The translations under genes were made by a program, and so were the position numbers. A DNA stretch of 64,000 nt from Marinobacterium ramblicola (GTDB taxonomy: Bacteria; Pseudomonadota; Gammaproteobacteria; Pseudomonadales; Balneatricaceae), in the NCBI RefSeq assembly GCF_019084545.1, contig NZ_JAHREP010000009.1, forward strand, positions 1-64,000, given 5' to 3'. Every line of letters begins with the position of its first letter. Position 1 is the first letter of the stretch. The notes beneath the pieces were generated by a model. The model worked only from the letters and a program-made list of their open reading frames with translations, did no database searches and was not told the origin of the DNA. Shown piece by piece: positions 18,901-25,981 of this stretch.

Positions 18901-19157
18901 TTCGCGTGCGCCCGGTAATGATGACCGCCGCCGCGATCATCATCGGCCTGCTGCCGATCCTGTACGGCAGCGGCACCGGCTCCGAGGTAATGAGCCGCAT
19001 CGCCGCGCCGATGGTGGGCGGCATGGTCAGCGCCGTGGTGCTGACGTTGCTGGTGCTGCCCGCCGTCTACTACCTCTGGCGCCGTCGTTCGCTGAAACGG
19101 ATGACGCTGGACAATCTGCTTTCTGACACAACCCAACCTGAGGAAATGACACAATGA
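15981..19157 (+). CDS. cusA: heavy-metal RND efflux pump, Cu(I)/Ag(I) type (CusA)
   Basis: Inner-membrane proton-driven exporter of 1058 aa with the twelve-helix, two large periplasmic loop layout of the HME-RND family. The signature around the first repeat (TPVDAIPDLSDVQVII) is characteristic. Charged membrane residues of the proton relay are present (GAMIDGAIVMIENM and LAGVAVEIGVIMLVY). The pore segment NAWVMPIKTRIDMLATGIKT carries methionines typical of Cu(I)/Ag(I) pumps rather than Zn/Co/Ni pumps. A good AAGGAGG site lies 5 bp before the ATG. It is followed without a gap by a CopC-like gene. Confidence 0.96.
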   Translation: MIESIIRWSVGNRFFVLLATLILLGWGLFSLKNTPVDAIPDLSDVQVIIKTSYPGQAPQVVEDQVTYPLTTAMLSVPGAVTVRGYSFFGDSYVYVIFDESTDIYWARSRVLEYLSQVAPSLPENARPQLGPDATGVGWVYLYALQDKSGRHDISELRSLQDWFLKYELQTVPGVSEVAAIGGMVKQYQVRVNPDKLRALEMPLSHVQNAIRRGNQEVGASVVEMAEAEYMVRASGYIKGVSDLENIPLGVNSNGTPLLLKDVAEIGTGPQMRRGIAELNGEGEVVGGVVVMRFGENAQKTIDGVKAKLETLKAGLPEGVEVVTVYDRSGLIGRAVENLWHKLLEEFIVVALVCMLFLFHIRSSLVAIISLPVGILAAFGVMHLQGINANIMSLGGIAIAIGAMIDGAIVMIENMHKHMERTPLTAQNRWQVVTASACEVGPALFFSLLIITISFVPVFTLESQEGRMFAPLAFTKTYAMAAAAALAITLVPVLMGYFIRGKVLPEHKNPINRLLIALYMPTLKGVLRFPKATLFGALLVLAAGFWPLDKIGSEFIPTLDEGDLMYMPTTYPGVSVGQARQVLQQTDKLIRTLPEVDTVFGKVGRADSATDPAPLTMIETFIQLKPREEWREGVTTESLKQELDALVKLPGVTNAWVMPIKTRIDMLATGIKTPVGIKIAGPELAEIQKIGQQLETILKEVPGTASVYSERVAGGRYIKVDIQRASAARYGLNIADVQQIVASAIGGMNVSQTIEGLERYPINLRYPQEYRDSPEQLALLPIVTPSGQRIALGDVADIYVEEGPPGIKSENARLNGWTFIDIDGVDLGSYVANAQEIVADQIELPAGYSIAWSGQYEYMQRAKEKLTYVIPLTLAIIVVLLFINFRNLTEVAIIMGTLPLAMVGSVWLMYWQGFNFSIAVGVGFIALAGVAVEIGVIMLVYLNQSWREMLGRCASHQVLPREETLRHAVLHGAGLRVRPVMMTAAAIIIGLLPILYGSGTGSEVMSRIAAPMVGGMVSAVVLTLLVLPAVYYLWRRRSLKRMTLDNLLSDTTQPEEMTQ

Positions 19158-19510
19158 AACAGCTGAAATCGATAATCGCCGCAGGCCTGATCGCACTCTC
19201 CGCACCGGCATTTGCGCAGTCCGACATGATGGGCATGATGAGTTCACATCCGATGGATGGCGCCATGGTGATGGAGCCGACGCAAAACCTGGAGATGACC
19301 TTCGGTATGGATGTTCGCCTGGTTAACGTCAAGGTGATCGACTCAAGCAACAAGCCGCTGAGCATCGGCTTTAAACCGATGGAGGAGCATGCGAAAACCT
19401 TCAGCGTTCCGGTACCGATGCTCAAGCCCGATAACTACACCGTGCACTGGACGGCGATGGGCGAAGATGGGCACCGCATGACCGGCTCCTTCCAGTTTAT
19501 GCAGCACTGA
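19154..19510 (+). CDS. copC: CopC-domain periplasmic copper-binding protein
   Basis: Exported protein of 118 aa. The signal peptide ends at APAFAQ, and the mature part starts with a Met-rich segment (SDMMGMMSSHPMDGAMVM). The immunoglobulin-like CopC/PcoC domain ends with the characteristic DGHRMTGSFQF. It should carry periplasmic copper. Its start overlaps the CusA stop (ATGA), so it is the last gene of the efflux operon. No CopD partner is present. The N-terminal His of classical Cu(II)-binding CopC is not at the mature terminus, so Cu(I) binding by Met is more likely. Confidence 0.88.
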   Translation: MKQLKSIIAAGLIALSAPAFAQSDMMGMMSSHPMDGAMVMEPTQNLEMTFGMDVRLVNVKVIDSSNKPLSIGFKPMEEHAKTFSVPVPMLKPDNYTVHWTAMGEDGHRMTGSFQFMQH

Positions 19511-19527
19511 TAGTTGTAATGTCGTGC

Positions 19528-19562
19528 AAAACGGTCGGCTCAAAATGCCGACCGTTTTTTAT
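19528..19562. terminator. strong Rho-independent terminator of the cus operon
   Basis: A perfect 12-bp stem (AAAACGGTCGGC with GCCGACCGTTTT) closes a 7-base loop and runs into TTTTTT. The A-rich left arm makes it able to act in both directions. It lies between the efflux operon and the convergent response regulator gene. Confidence 0.93.
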
Positions 19563-19662
19563 TGCGCGTGTAACGTTGCTGTATTTAGCTCTTAACCGAT
19601 TACAGTGTGCCGATCTTTCTCATGATTGCCGCGCAGGTGAAATCCTTCCGGTCAGCGGGATA

Positions 19663-20343
19663 TCAAGAGCCCCGCTGCTCCAGAACGTAGCCCATACCGC
19701 GTACGGTGTGAATCAGCGCCGGAGTGAATGGATCATCGACCTTGCTGCGCAGACGACGTACGGCAACTTCGATCACATTGGTGTCGCTGTCGAAATTCAT
19801 GTCCCAGACCTGGGAGGCGATCAGCGAGCGGGGCAGCACCTCGCCTTGGCGCCGCATCAATAACTCAAGCAGCAGAAACTCCTTGGCGGTCAGATCGATC
19901 CGTTGGCCGGCGCGAACGGCACGCCGTTTTACCAGATCAAGCTCAAGATCCGCCACCTGCAGTTGCGTCGGCTCCAGCGAGACCCGCCCGCGGCGCAGTA
20001 GCGTGCGGACTCGTGCCAGGAGTTCGGAGAAGGCGAAGGGTTTCACCAGATAGTCGTCTGCGCCCAGCTCAAGCCCCTTGACCCGGTCCTCAACATCGTC
20101 GCGAGCCGTGAGAAAGAGTACCGGCACCTGGTTGCCCTGATCGCGGATCGCTTTCAGTATCTGCCAGCCATCCAGTTCGGGGAGCATCACATCCAGCACG
20201 ATCAAGTCATAGACTTCGGATGATGCTTGCATCAGGCCTCCAACCCCGCTGCGGACCAGATCGGCGCTAAAACCCGCTTCAGTCAGGCCCTTTTGCAGAT
20301 AGTCACCGGTTTTGATCTCATCCTCAACGATCAGCAGCTTCAC
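19663..20343 (-). CDS. OmpR-family response regulator, distal copy (CusR/CopR type)
   Basis: Response regulator of 226 aa with receiver domain (IVEDEIKTG, phospho-acceptor in LIVLDVMLP, conserved Lys in YLVKPF) and winged-helix DNA-binding domain ([32 protein letters not shown]). The sequence groups with heavy-metal regulators CusR/CopR/PcoR. The start is a GTG with a GAGGG site 9 bp upstream. It is the third gene of an RR-HK-RR cluster, 81 bp after the kinase stop. It is a close paralogue of the first gene, so one kinase may serve two regulators. Confidence 0.92.
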   Translation of the reverse strand: MKLLIVEDEIKTGDYLQKGLTEAGFSADLVRSGVGGLMQASSEVYDLIVLDVMLPELDGWQILKAIRDQGNQVPVLFLTARDDVEDRVKGLELGADDYLVKPFAFSELLARVRTLLRRGRVSLEPTQLQVADLELDLVKRRAVRAGQRIDLTAKEFLLLELLMRRQGEVLPRSLIASQVWDMNFDSDTNVIEVAVRRLRSKVDDPFTPALIHTVRGMGYVLEQRGS

Positions 20344-20424
20344 GGTCCGACGCCCTCTGTTCAGTACTCTGTAAACAGGGGAGGGTAACAGGGATGCCGC
20401 TTCGCTACACGGGTAAACTCGGCG

Positions 20425-21801
20425 CTATGCAGGAAAAACGAGGGTGAAGCAGGTTTTATCGAGATCTGAGTGGACGTCGATATGACCGCCGTGCGCCTTG
20501 ACGATGGCTTGCGTGATCGACAGTCCCAAACCGGTGCCTTCGTGCGCGGTATGGCAACGCGCTTGATCGCAGCGATAGAAACGATCGAACAGGTAGGGCA
20601 GCTCCTTGGCGGGTATTGCTTCGCCGGTGTTCCTGATATGGACCAGTAACTCACCCGGCTTGGGTTCAATGTCAACGTCGATAGATCCACCGTCGGGGGT
20701 GTGGCGTATGGCATTGGACAGCAGGTTGCTGATCGCCCGGTCGACCATAATGCGATCGCCTTTGAGTTCGCCGCTGCCCTGCATGCACAGGGTCAGATTG
20801 TGCTCCTCGGCCAACGCTTCGTAAAAGTCGAACAGCTTGACGATTTCGAACTCCAGCATGAAGCGCTCGCTCGAGGGCAGTTCGATGTTGTTTTCCGCCT
20901 TGGCGAGAAACAGCATGTCGGAGATCATTCGCGACAGCCGATCCAACTCCTCCAGATTGGAGGCCAAAATGTCCCGATAATCCTCCACCGAGCGCTGTTG
21001 TGATAAAGATACCTGTGTCTGTGTCACCAGGTTACTGATCGGCGTGCGCAGCTCGTGCGCGATGTCGGACGAGAAGTGGGTGATACGGTTGAACGACTCC
21101 TCCAGGCGATCCAGCATGGAGTTCAGCTCGATGGCCAGTGCCGCCAGCTCGACAGGGACAGCATCAACCGGCAGGCGTTGATCCAGATGTTTGGCGGTAA
21201 CGGACTTGGCTTTGCTCCCCATGGCCCTGAGCGGGGACAAACCCTGGCGGGAGACCCACCAACCCAGCAGAGCACTGAGCATTGTCGCCACCAGCATCAG
21301 ACCCAGTAACTTTCGCGCGAATTGGTGCATGAACATCGTATGCCGCGTCGTTTCCATCGCCGCGGATATGATCAGTTGCTGTCCGTTGCGCTGGTCTTCG
21401 GGTAATGCCATGGCGACCCCCCGGTACTCCACATCCCCCTTGTGCCACTCCAGCCGTTGAGGTCTGCCCGGCTCTCGCAGCAAGGTATCGGTTTCATAGG
21501 GTAAAGCGATGGCGCTTGCGGAAAACAGACTGTCTCCTGAAGAGGAGACGATCTTGATGATAATGCTGTCGTGGTCAACAACGGAGTTCTTGATCACGGA
21601 CTCCACTGCCGGCAGCGCGTTGTGACTTTGCAGATTTTTGACAATGTTGGCGGTAACGCGCAGTTTGTCGTCCAGCTCGGAATAGTCCTGGGTTTCGAAA
21701 TGCTGTCCGATCGAATGCTGAATCAAAAGACCCAGTGCGGTAAAAATGGCGACAGATACCAGTATGAACAACAGGGTCAATCGGGTGGTCAGCGAAATCA
21801 T
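20425..21801 (-). CDS. heavy-metal sensor histidine kinase (CusS/CopS type)
   Basis: Inner-membrane kinase of 458 aa. Helix one (about 8-28) leads into a periplasmic sensor of about 130 residues and then helix two (about 165-185, [19 protein letters not shown]). HAMP follows, then HisKA with the phospho-acceptor His in [14 protein letters not shown], and HATPase_c with [23 protein letters not shown] and GTGLGLSI. The family senses periplasmic Cu(I)/Ag(I). Its ATG overlaps the stop of the preceding response regulator by ATGA. Confidence 0.93.
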   Translation of the reverse strand: MISLTTRLTLLFILVSVAIFTALGLLIQHSIGQHFETQDYSELDDKLRVTANIVKNLQSHNALPAVESVIKNSVVDHDSIIIKIVSSSGDSLFSASAIALPYETDTLLREPGRPQRLEWHKGDVEYRGVAMALPEDQRNGQQLIISAAMETTRHTMFMHQFARKLLGLMLVATMLSALLGWWVSRQGLSPLRAMGSKAKSVTAKHLDQRLPVDAVPVELAALAIELNSMLDRLEESFNRITHFSSDIAHELRTPISNLVTQTQVSLSQQRSVEDYRDILASNLEELDRLSRMISDMLFLAKAENNIELPSSERFMLEFEIVKLFDFYEALAEEHNLTLCMQGSGELKGDRIMVDRAISNLLSNAIRHTPDGGSIDVDIEPKPGELLVHIRNTGEAIPAKELPYLFDRFYRCDQARCHTAHEGTGLGLSITQAIVKAHGGHIDVHSDLDKTCFTLVFPA

Positions 21802-22481
21802 AGTCGGTCTGATTCATCCATTACGTAACCCATACCCCGCAGTGTGTGAATCAGTTTGGTCGGGAAGGGGGCGTCTATTTTGCTGCGCAGGCGGCGTATC
21901 GCCACCTCTATGATATAGGTATCGCTGTCGAAGTTCATATCCCACACCTGCGAAGCGATCAGCGAGCGGGACAGTACCTCGCCGCGTCGGCGCAACATGA
22001 ACTCCAGTAACGTGTACTCCTTGGCGGTCAGGTTGATCCGTTGCCCGTTCCGGACTACCCGACGCCTGATCATGTCCACCTCCAGATCGGCCAGCACCAG
22101 TGTGGTCGGCTCAACGGAGGGGGTGTTACGGCGCAACTGGTTGCGGATTCGCGCCAACAACTCGGAAAAGGCGAAGGGTTTGACCAGATAGTCGTTCGCC
22201 CCCATCTCCAGTCCCCGAACACGGTCATCAACCTGGTCACGGGCGGTCAGAAATATTACGGCCGTTGTATCGTTGTTCTTGCGCAGGGTATCCAGAATCT
22301 GCCAGCCGCTAAGGCCCGGTAGCATGATGTCGAGAATGATCAGGTCGTACTCCCCGGTGCTGGCCAGATGCAGGCCATCGGTACCCGTATCGGCGAGATC
22401 CACCACATAGCCGGACTCCGTCAACCCCTGCTTGAGGTAGGCACCGGTTTTCAGTTCATCTTCTACCAGCAGTATCTTCAT
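21798..22481 (-). CDS. OmpR-family response regulator, proximal copy (CusR/CopR type)
   Basis: Regulator of 227 aa, first gene of the RR-HK-RR operon. Receiver ([46 protein letters not shown]) and winged helix ([34 protein letters not shown]) are intact. The ATG at 22481 is used because the receiver starts there; the frame is open to 22529. Copper box b lies 57 bp upstream, pointing to auto-regulation and making this the likely binder of the island's five boxes. Confidence 0.92.
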   Translation of the reverse strand: MKILLVEDELKTGAYLKQGLTESGYVVDLADTGTDGLHLASTGEYDLIILDIMLPGLSGWQILDTLRKNNDTTAVIFLTARDQVDDRVRGLEMGANDYLVKPFAFSELLARIRNQLRRNTPSVEPTTLVLADLEVDMIRRRVVRNGQRINLTAKEYTLLEFMLRRRGEVLSRSLIASQVWDMNFDSDTYIIEVAIRRLRSKIDAPFPTKLIHTLRGMGYVMDESDRL

Positions 22482-22537
22482 CGCTACACACCTCCGACAG
22501 ACTACAGTGTGCCAGCAAATCAGCTGCATGAGTGTTG

Positions 22538-22593
22538 GATTACGAAAATGTAATCGGCAGGTAAGTTTCGTGTCGGCTGCGATTGACCATACT
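22538..22593 (+). promoter_or_regulatory. copper box b and promoter, 22.7 kb operon
   Basis: GATTACGAAAATGTAATC (22538-22555) is a perfect 6-bp inverted repeat. GTAAGTTT starts 6 bp after GTAAT, and a -10-like CATACT lies at 22588-22593, exactly 33 bp after GTAAT. The -35 region is poor, as expected for an activator-dependent promoter. The site lies between divergent genes and may also serve the regulator operon. Confidence 0.75.
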
Positions 22594-22701
22594 GAAAACA
22601 GGGAAGTGAGCGGTATCGGCTACTGCTCGCTCCTTGGTAGAAGCGATGTAGATGGCCGAGGGCGGCAATCGACTAAACGATATTTGACGAAGGATAGTTA
22701 C

Positions 22702-23058
22702 ATGTCCGCTACACATCATAAACCCGGCGTTCACGAGGCGTATCTGATCAAACGGCACCTGTTGCTTGAGTCGCTGGATGCCGAAAAGGCAGCGGCCATT
22801 GCTCAGGAGGTCGAGCCGCTCAGAGGTGTCGATAGTCTTACGCTCGATCCGGACAGCCGGCGGCTGGATATCGCCTATGACGCCTCCGTGCTGCAACTGG
22901 AGCAGATCGAGGAGATCGTGCGCCGCCACGGCAGTGACTTGGATCACGGTTGGTGGACCCGGTTCAAGGAGGGCTGGTATCGCTACAGCGACCAGAATAT
23001 TCAGGACAACGCGAAGCATGAGCCATTTTGTTGCAGCAAGATTCCACCGCGGAAATAG
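22702..23058 (+). CDS. copper-island paralogue A, HMA-like small protein with Cys-Cys tail
   Basis: Unrecognised 118-aa cytosolic protein. The predicted order strand-helix-strand-strand-helix across residues 14-75 resembles the ferredoxin-like HMA fold, but the CxxC metal loop is missing. The C-terminal part (GWWTRFKEGWYRYSDQN, then EPFCCSKIPPRK) is highly similar to that of the protein at 33917-34267; both share HKPG at the start, DPD and AYDA in the middle, and DQN/CC at the end. Both copies lie under copper boxes. The adjacent Cys pair is the obvious metal or redox site. Start ATG has AAGGA 7 bp upstream. Confidence 0.72.
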   Translation: MSATHHKPGVHEAYLIKRHLLLESLDAEKAAAIAQEVEPLRGVDSLTLDPDSRRLDIAYDASVLQLEQIEEIVRRHGSDLDHGWWTRFKEGWYRYSDQNIQDNAKHEPFCCSKIPPRK

Positions 23059-23096
23059 CCCCGGTATTGAGATAACCTGGGGCGGGAGGCATAACG

Positions 23097-23384
23097 ATGG
23101 ACGGCTTCATATCCTTGCTGGTGTTTGCAGGGCTGTTTTACCTGATGATGCGTTTCGGCTGCGGTGCCCATATGATCCACGGCCATCATCACCGTAATGG
23201 CCACTCTGACCATAAGCAGCGGGAAAGTTATAAGGACCCGGTCTGCGGGATGGAGGTAGCGCCAGACCAGGGCTACAGGAAGGTCCATGAGGGGCAGGAA
23301 TATCGTTTCTGTTCCCGCTCATGCCTGGACAAGTTTGATGCTGATCCCGGGCGCTATCTCCGTAACACAGGAGAGCAATCATGA
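23097..23384 (+). CDS. membrane-anchored YHS-domain protein
   Basis: A 95-aa protein with one N-terminal helix (ISLLVFAGLFYLMMRFG), a His-rich linker (HMIHGHHHRNGHSDH) and a YHS domain: DPVCGMEV at the start and CSRSCLDKFDADPGRYL at the end. YHS domains occur in metal ATPases and are proposed metal-binding modules. Here the domain is free-standing and tethered to the membrane. It follows paralogue A by 38 bp with a GGGAGG ribosome site and overlaps the next gene by ATGA, forming a three-gene operon. Confidence 0.8.
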   Translation: MDGFISLLVFAGLFYLMMRFGCGAHMIHGHHHRNGHSDHKQRESYKDPVCGMEVAPDQGYRKVHEGQEYRFCSRSCLDKFDADPGRYLRNTGEQS

Positions 23385-23644
23385 CCACCCGAGTTTCTCT
23401 AGTTGCCGTGGGCCACGCCAGCAGCCTGTTTCTGGCGATCTCTTTCAGCCTTTGTGTCGGCTTCGACCTGCTGTTTCCCGAGCAGGCGATGTATCAAAGC
23501 TGGCGGGCGCTGCTGCCCGGTTTTGAATGGATCAGTTGGGGCAGTTTTCTACTTGGGCTGGTGGAAAGTTACGGTTACGGCTGGTATTTCGCCCTGATCT
23601 GGGTGCCGCTTTATAACGTTTTTTCGTCGCGTGACAGAGGCTGA
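23381..23644 (+). CDS. small two-helix membrane protein (DUF5676-like)
   Basis: Product of 87 aa with two or three hydrophobic segments (SLFLAISFSLCVGFDLLF and GSFLLGLVESYGYGWYFALI) and a basic C-terminus. The pattern resembles DUF5676 membrane proteins, which have no assigned function and often sit in metal-handling loci; the family match is from memory. Start overlaps the YHS gene stop, so it is translationally coupled. Confidence 0.68.
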   Translation: MTTRVSLVAVGHASSLFLAISFSLCVGFDLLFPEQAMYQSWRALLPGFEWISWGSFLLGLVESYGYGWYFALIWVPLYNVFSSRDRG

Positions 23645-23680
23645 AAAACCACAGTTCATCGCCCAACTCCGCAGCCTCGT

Positions 23681-23735
23681 ATTACAAAAATGTAATTCTA
23701 TGGTCAGTTTTATGTTGGACTCCATCGCACATACT
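23681..23735 (+). promoter_or_regulatory. copper box c and promoter, Met-rich protein operon
   Basis: ATTACAAAAATGTAAT (23681-23696) is a perfect inverted repeat. GTCAGTTT starts 6 bp after it, and CATACT lies at 23730-23735, exactly 33 bp after the box. This is the same geometry as boxes b and d. It is followed by the Met-rich protein gene. Confidence 0.75.
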
Positions 23736-23827
23736 GCTGTTCAGGAACGATTTCTATTGCGTGACAGATAATCACTGACATAACGGGTTTCTAACAGGAA
23801 TCTGACGACCCATCTGGAGTAAACGCT

Positions 23828-24292
23828 ATGAAAACACCAACGCTAATTCTGACGCTGGCGCTGTCGATAGCCAGTCCTTTTGGCTGGGCGCAGCAGGAGC
23901 ATCATCCGGATGCGGATGCCCAAAGTGGTTCGGTAGCCGCTACGACAGGCGCGACGCTGCAGGCGTCGATGCAGGAACGGCTGGATCGGATGCAAACACT
24001 CGCCGATCGGTTGGCAGCCACCGGGGACCCGGCGCAACGACGTGAATTGATGGAGGAACACCGCAAGGCGATGACCGAGTTTCGTGGCATGATGGGCGGA
24101 ATGCAGCAGCAGGGCGGTGGTATGGGCATGATGGGTGGCATGCCGCAAGGTGGCGGCATGGGCATGGGCATGGGCATGATGAGCATGATGGGCAGCCAGA
24201 TGGATTGTGTTGGCATGATGGAGGCGTATCGTCAAATGGATAAGCGTCTTGATCTGATGCAGCAACTGCTGGAGCAGCGCCAGGATAAGTAG
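23828..24292 (+). CDS. exported Met/Gly-rich protein, probable copper binder
   Basis: A 154-aa protein with a signal peptide ending at GWAQQ, a charged helical middle (residues 45-85) and a Met/Gly repeat segment (GGGMGMMGGMPQGGGMGMGM) before a second helix with one Cys. Methionine clusters bind Cu(I) in CopC, CopK and CueO, so periplasmic copper sequestration is a reasonable inference. No named family recognised. It is the first gene after copper box c. Confidence 0.7.
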   Translation: MKTPTLILTLALSIASPFGWAQQEHHPDADAQSGSVAATTGATLQASMQERLDRMQTLADRLAATGDPAQRRELMEEHRKAMTEFRGMMGGMQQQGGGMGMMGGMPQGGGMGMGMGMMSMMGSQMDCVGMMEAYRQMDKRLDLMQQLLEQRQDK

Positions 24293-24387
24293 GGCGCCTG
24301 TAACGACAGGGCTCGTTTTAACGGGGCGGGGGCGTAGGAAGGGCGTCTGTCCCAGTAAATAAGGTGATATGACAAGAGGAATATACC

Positions 24388-24801
24388 ATGCCGGTTAGAC
24401 TATTAAAATTCCGCGCCAGTCTGCTGCTGCTCGCGATGCTGTCGGCGAATGTCGCGCTGGCGGACCATCGCGAGGGACATGTCGATGTTACCGTGGCGGC
24501 TCTCAGCAAGATGGGCGAAACCGGCCAGCGCGCGTTCAATCAAACCTGCGCCGAATGTCACGGCGAGAACGGTGCGGGCACGATGAAAGGGCCGCCGTTG
24601 GTTCACCAGATCTATAACCCGGGGCATCACAACGATAAATCGATCTACAACGCAATGCGCAATGGTGTACGCCAGCATCACTGGCCCTACGGCGATATGC
24701 CGAAACAAGCGAGCGTCGGCTTCATGGAGTCCACCGCTATCGTGAAATTTATCCGCGAAATGCAGGAAGCCAACGGCATCGTTTACCAGCAGCACCGCTG
24801 A
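24388..24801 (+). CDS. monohaem class I cytochrome c
   Basis: Exported cytochrome of 137 aa. The signal peptide ends at NVALA. The haem site is NQTCAECHGENGAG, with the axial Met likely in YGDMPKQA near the C-terminus. The middle is His-rich (NPGHHNDK, RQHHWPYGDM), unusual for a small soluble cytochrome and compatible with metal binding. It follows the Met-rich protein by 95 bp and is probably in the same copper-box transcript. Confidence 0.85.
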   Translation: MPVRLLKFRASLLLLAMLSANVALADHREGHVDVTVAALSKMGETGQRAFNQTCAECHGENGAGTMKGPPLVHQIYNPGHHNDKSIYNAMRNGVRQHHWPYGDMPKQASVGFMESTAIVKFIREMQEANGIVYQQHR

Positions 24802-24948
24802 CGGTCTTTATATGAGTGGTTGTTCGCCGGATCATCAGTCGCCGCGACCGCGGCAGATCATCCCGGCCATGAGTACGCCGCTGGCCTCCATATTCCGCGG
24901 CGGTAGCCGATACACTGGCGGCCGCATCGAACCTTGAGGAGGTCTCTC

Positions 24949-25210
24949 ATGGACATTTCAAGCCAAGATGGGGCTACCTATTGGTAGGTGCTGCCACAAC
25001 GGTGTTGGCCTGGACCGGTTCGACCTTTACCGTTATCGCCCTGGCGTCCAGGGCCTTTGCTCTTTACTACTTGTTGCAGTGTCTGGTGGCATTCAGTGTC
25101 TGCCTCGGGTGCGCTTCTTTCTGGTTGGCCTGGCGCTGGGGTTCATACTGATACTTGCCGTGCCCGCTGGTGAAGTCAGGGTGGTCGAAACGGGGCGTCA
25201 GACAGGGTGA
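24949..25210 (+). pseudogene. relic of a membrane protein C-terminus
   Basis: A strong ribosome site (GAGGAGG) precedes the ATG at 24949, but that frame stops after 12 codons. A neighbouring frame from 24948 reads a membrane-like sequence (HFKPRWGYLLVGAATTVLAW, then ASRAFALYYLLQCLVAF) up to a stop at 25149. A third frame then continues as VGLALGFILILAVPAGE to 25210. Two frameshifts and a missing N-terminus point to a decayed polytopic membrane protein of uncertain family. The rest of the 436-bp gap between the cytochrome gene and copB shows no gene. Confidence 0.45.
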
Positions 25211-25237
25211 ACGACTTGACGCCCCACCACCCTTACC

Positions 25238-25969
25238 TCAGAACCAGGCGCTGATGCCCAGCACTACTGCTGTTGACTCGATATCTTCGCCTTCGTCGCG
25301 AGCATACTCGGCGGTGTTGCCGAACTTCTTCTCCCATTGCACGCCAATATAAGGGGCGAACTTGCGCTTCAACTCGTAGCGCAGCCGAAGTCCCAACTCG
25401 GCCGAACTCAAGCCGCTGCCGATTCCGAGTGCCTCGTCGTCGCTGAAGGCGACACTGATCTCGGCCGCAGGCTGCAGGATCAGCCGTTGGGTCAGCAACA
25501 GGTCATATTCCGCCTCGAGTCGGGCCGAGGTATCGCCCTCGTCGCTGACAAACAGGTTCGCATCAACCTCGAAGAAATAGGGCGCAAGACCCTGCACGCC
25601 GGCAACCGCATAGGTTCTGGAGGGGCCCGGCTGATTGTCGTAGCGGATACCGAACTGGGCGTCAAAAAAATCTGAAACCAGTTGTTGATAGAGCAGCTGA
25701 TATTCGGCGCTTTCGGTGGGGCCGCCCGACAGGCGTTCGCCATTGGTCTTGAAGGCCAATCCCTGATAGTCGGTGCGCAGGTTGAACTGGCCTTCCCAGG
25801 CACCTATCTCTTCACCGCCCGCCTGGTCGCGCAGTTCGAAGCGATCCAGCATCAACTTGGTCATGAAAGCGTCGTCGGCCTCGGCAGCGTTTGCGACGCC
25901 GGTGAGGCCAAGCGTCAGCAACGTCAACGCGATCCCTACCGGCGCCTGGTATCTCATTTTTACTGTCAT
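25238..25969 (-). CDS. copB: outer membrane copper resistance protein CopB/PcoB
   Basis: Outer-membrane protein of 243 aa. The signal peptide ends at GVANAAE, then alternating beta strands run to a C-terminal aromatic residue (VLGISAWF). The family hallmarks DRFELR near the start and LRYELKRKFAPYIGVQWEKK near the end are clear. It lacks the long Met-rich N-terminal repeat of some CopB proteins. It lies 12 bp after copA and is co-transcribed with it. CopB is required together with CopA for full copper resistance. Confidence 0.94.
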   Translation of the reverse strand: MTVKMRYQAPVGIALTLLTLGLTGVANAAEADDAFMTKLMLDRFELRDQAGGEEIGAWEGQFNLRTDYQGLAFKTNGERLSGGPTESAEYQLLYQQLVSDFFDAQFGIRYDNQPGPSRTYAVAGVQGLAPYFFEVDANLFVSDEGDTSARLEAEYDLLLTQRLILQPAAEISVAFSDDEALGIGSGLSSAELGLRLRYELKRKFAPYIGVQWEKKFGNTAEYARDEGEDIESTAVVLGISAWF

Positions 25970-25981
25970 CTCTTTCTCTCC

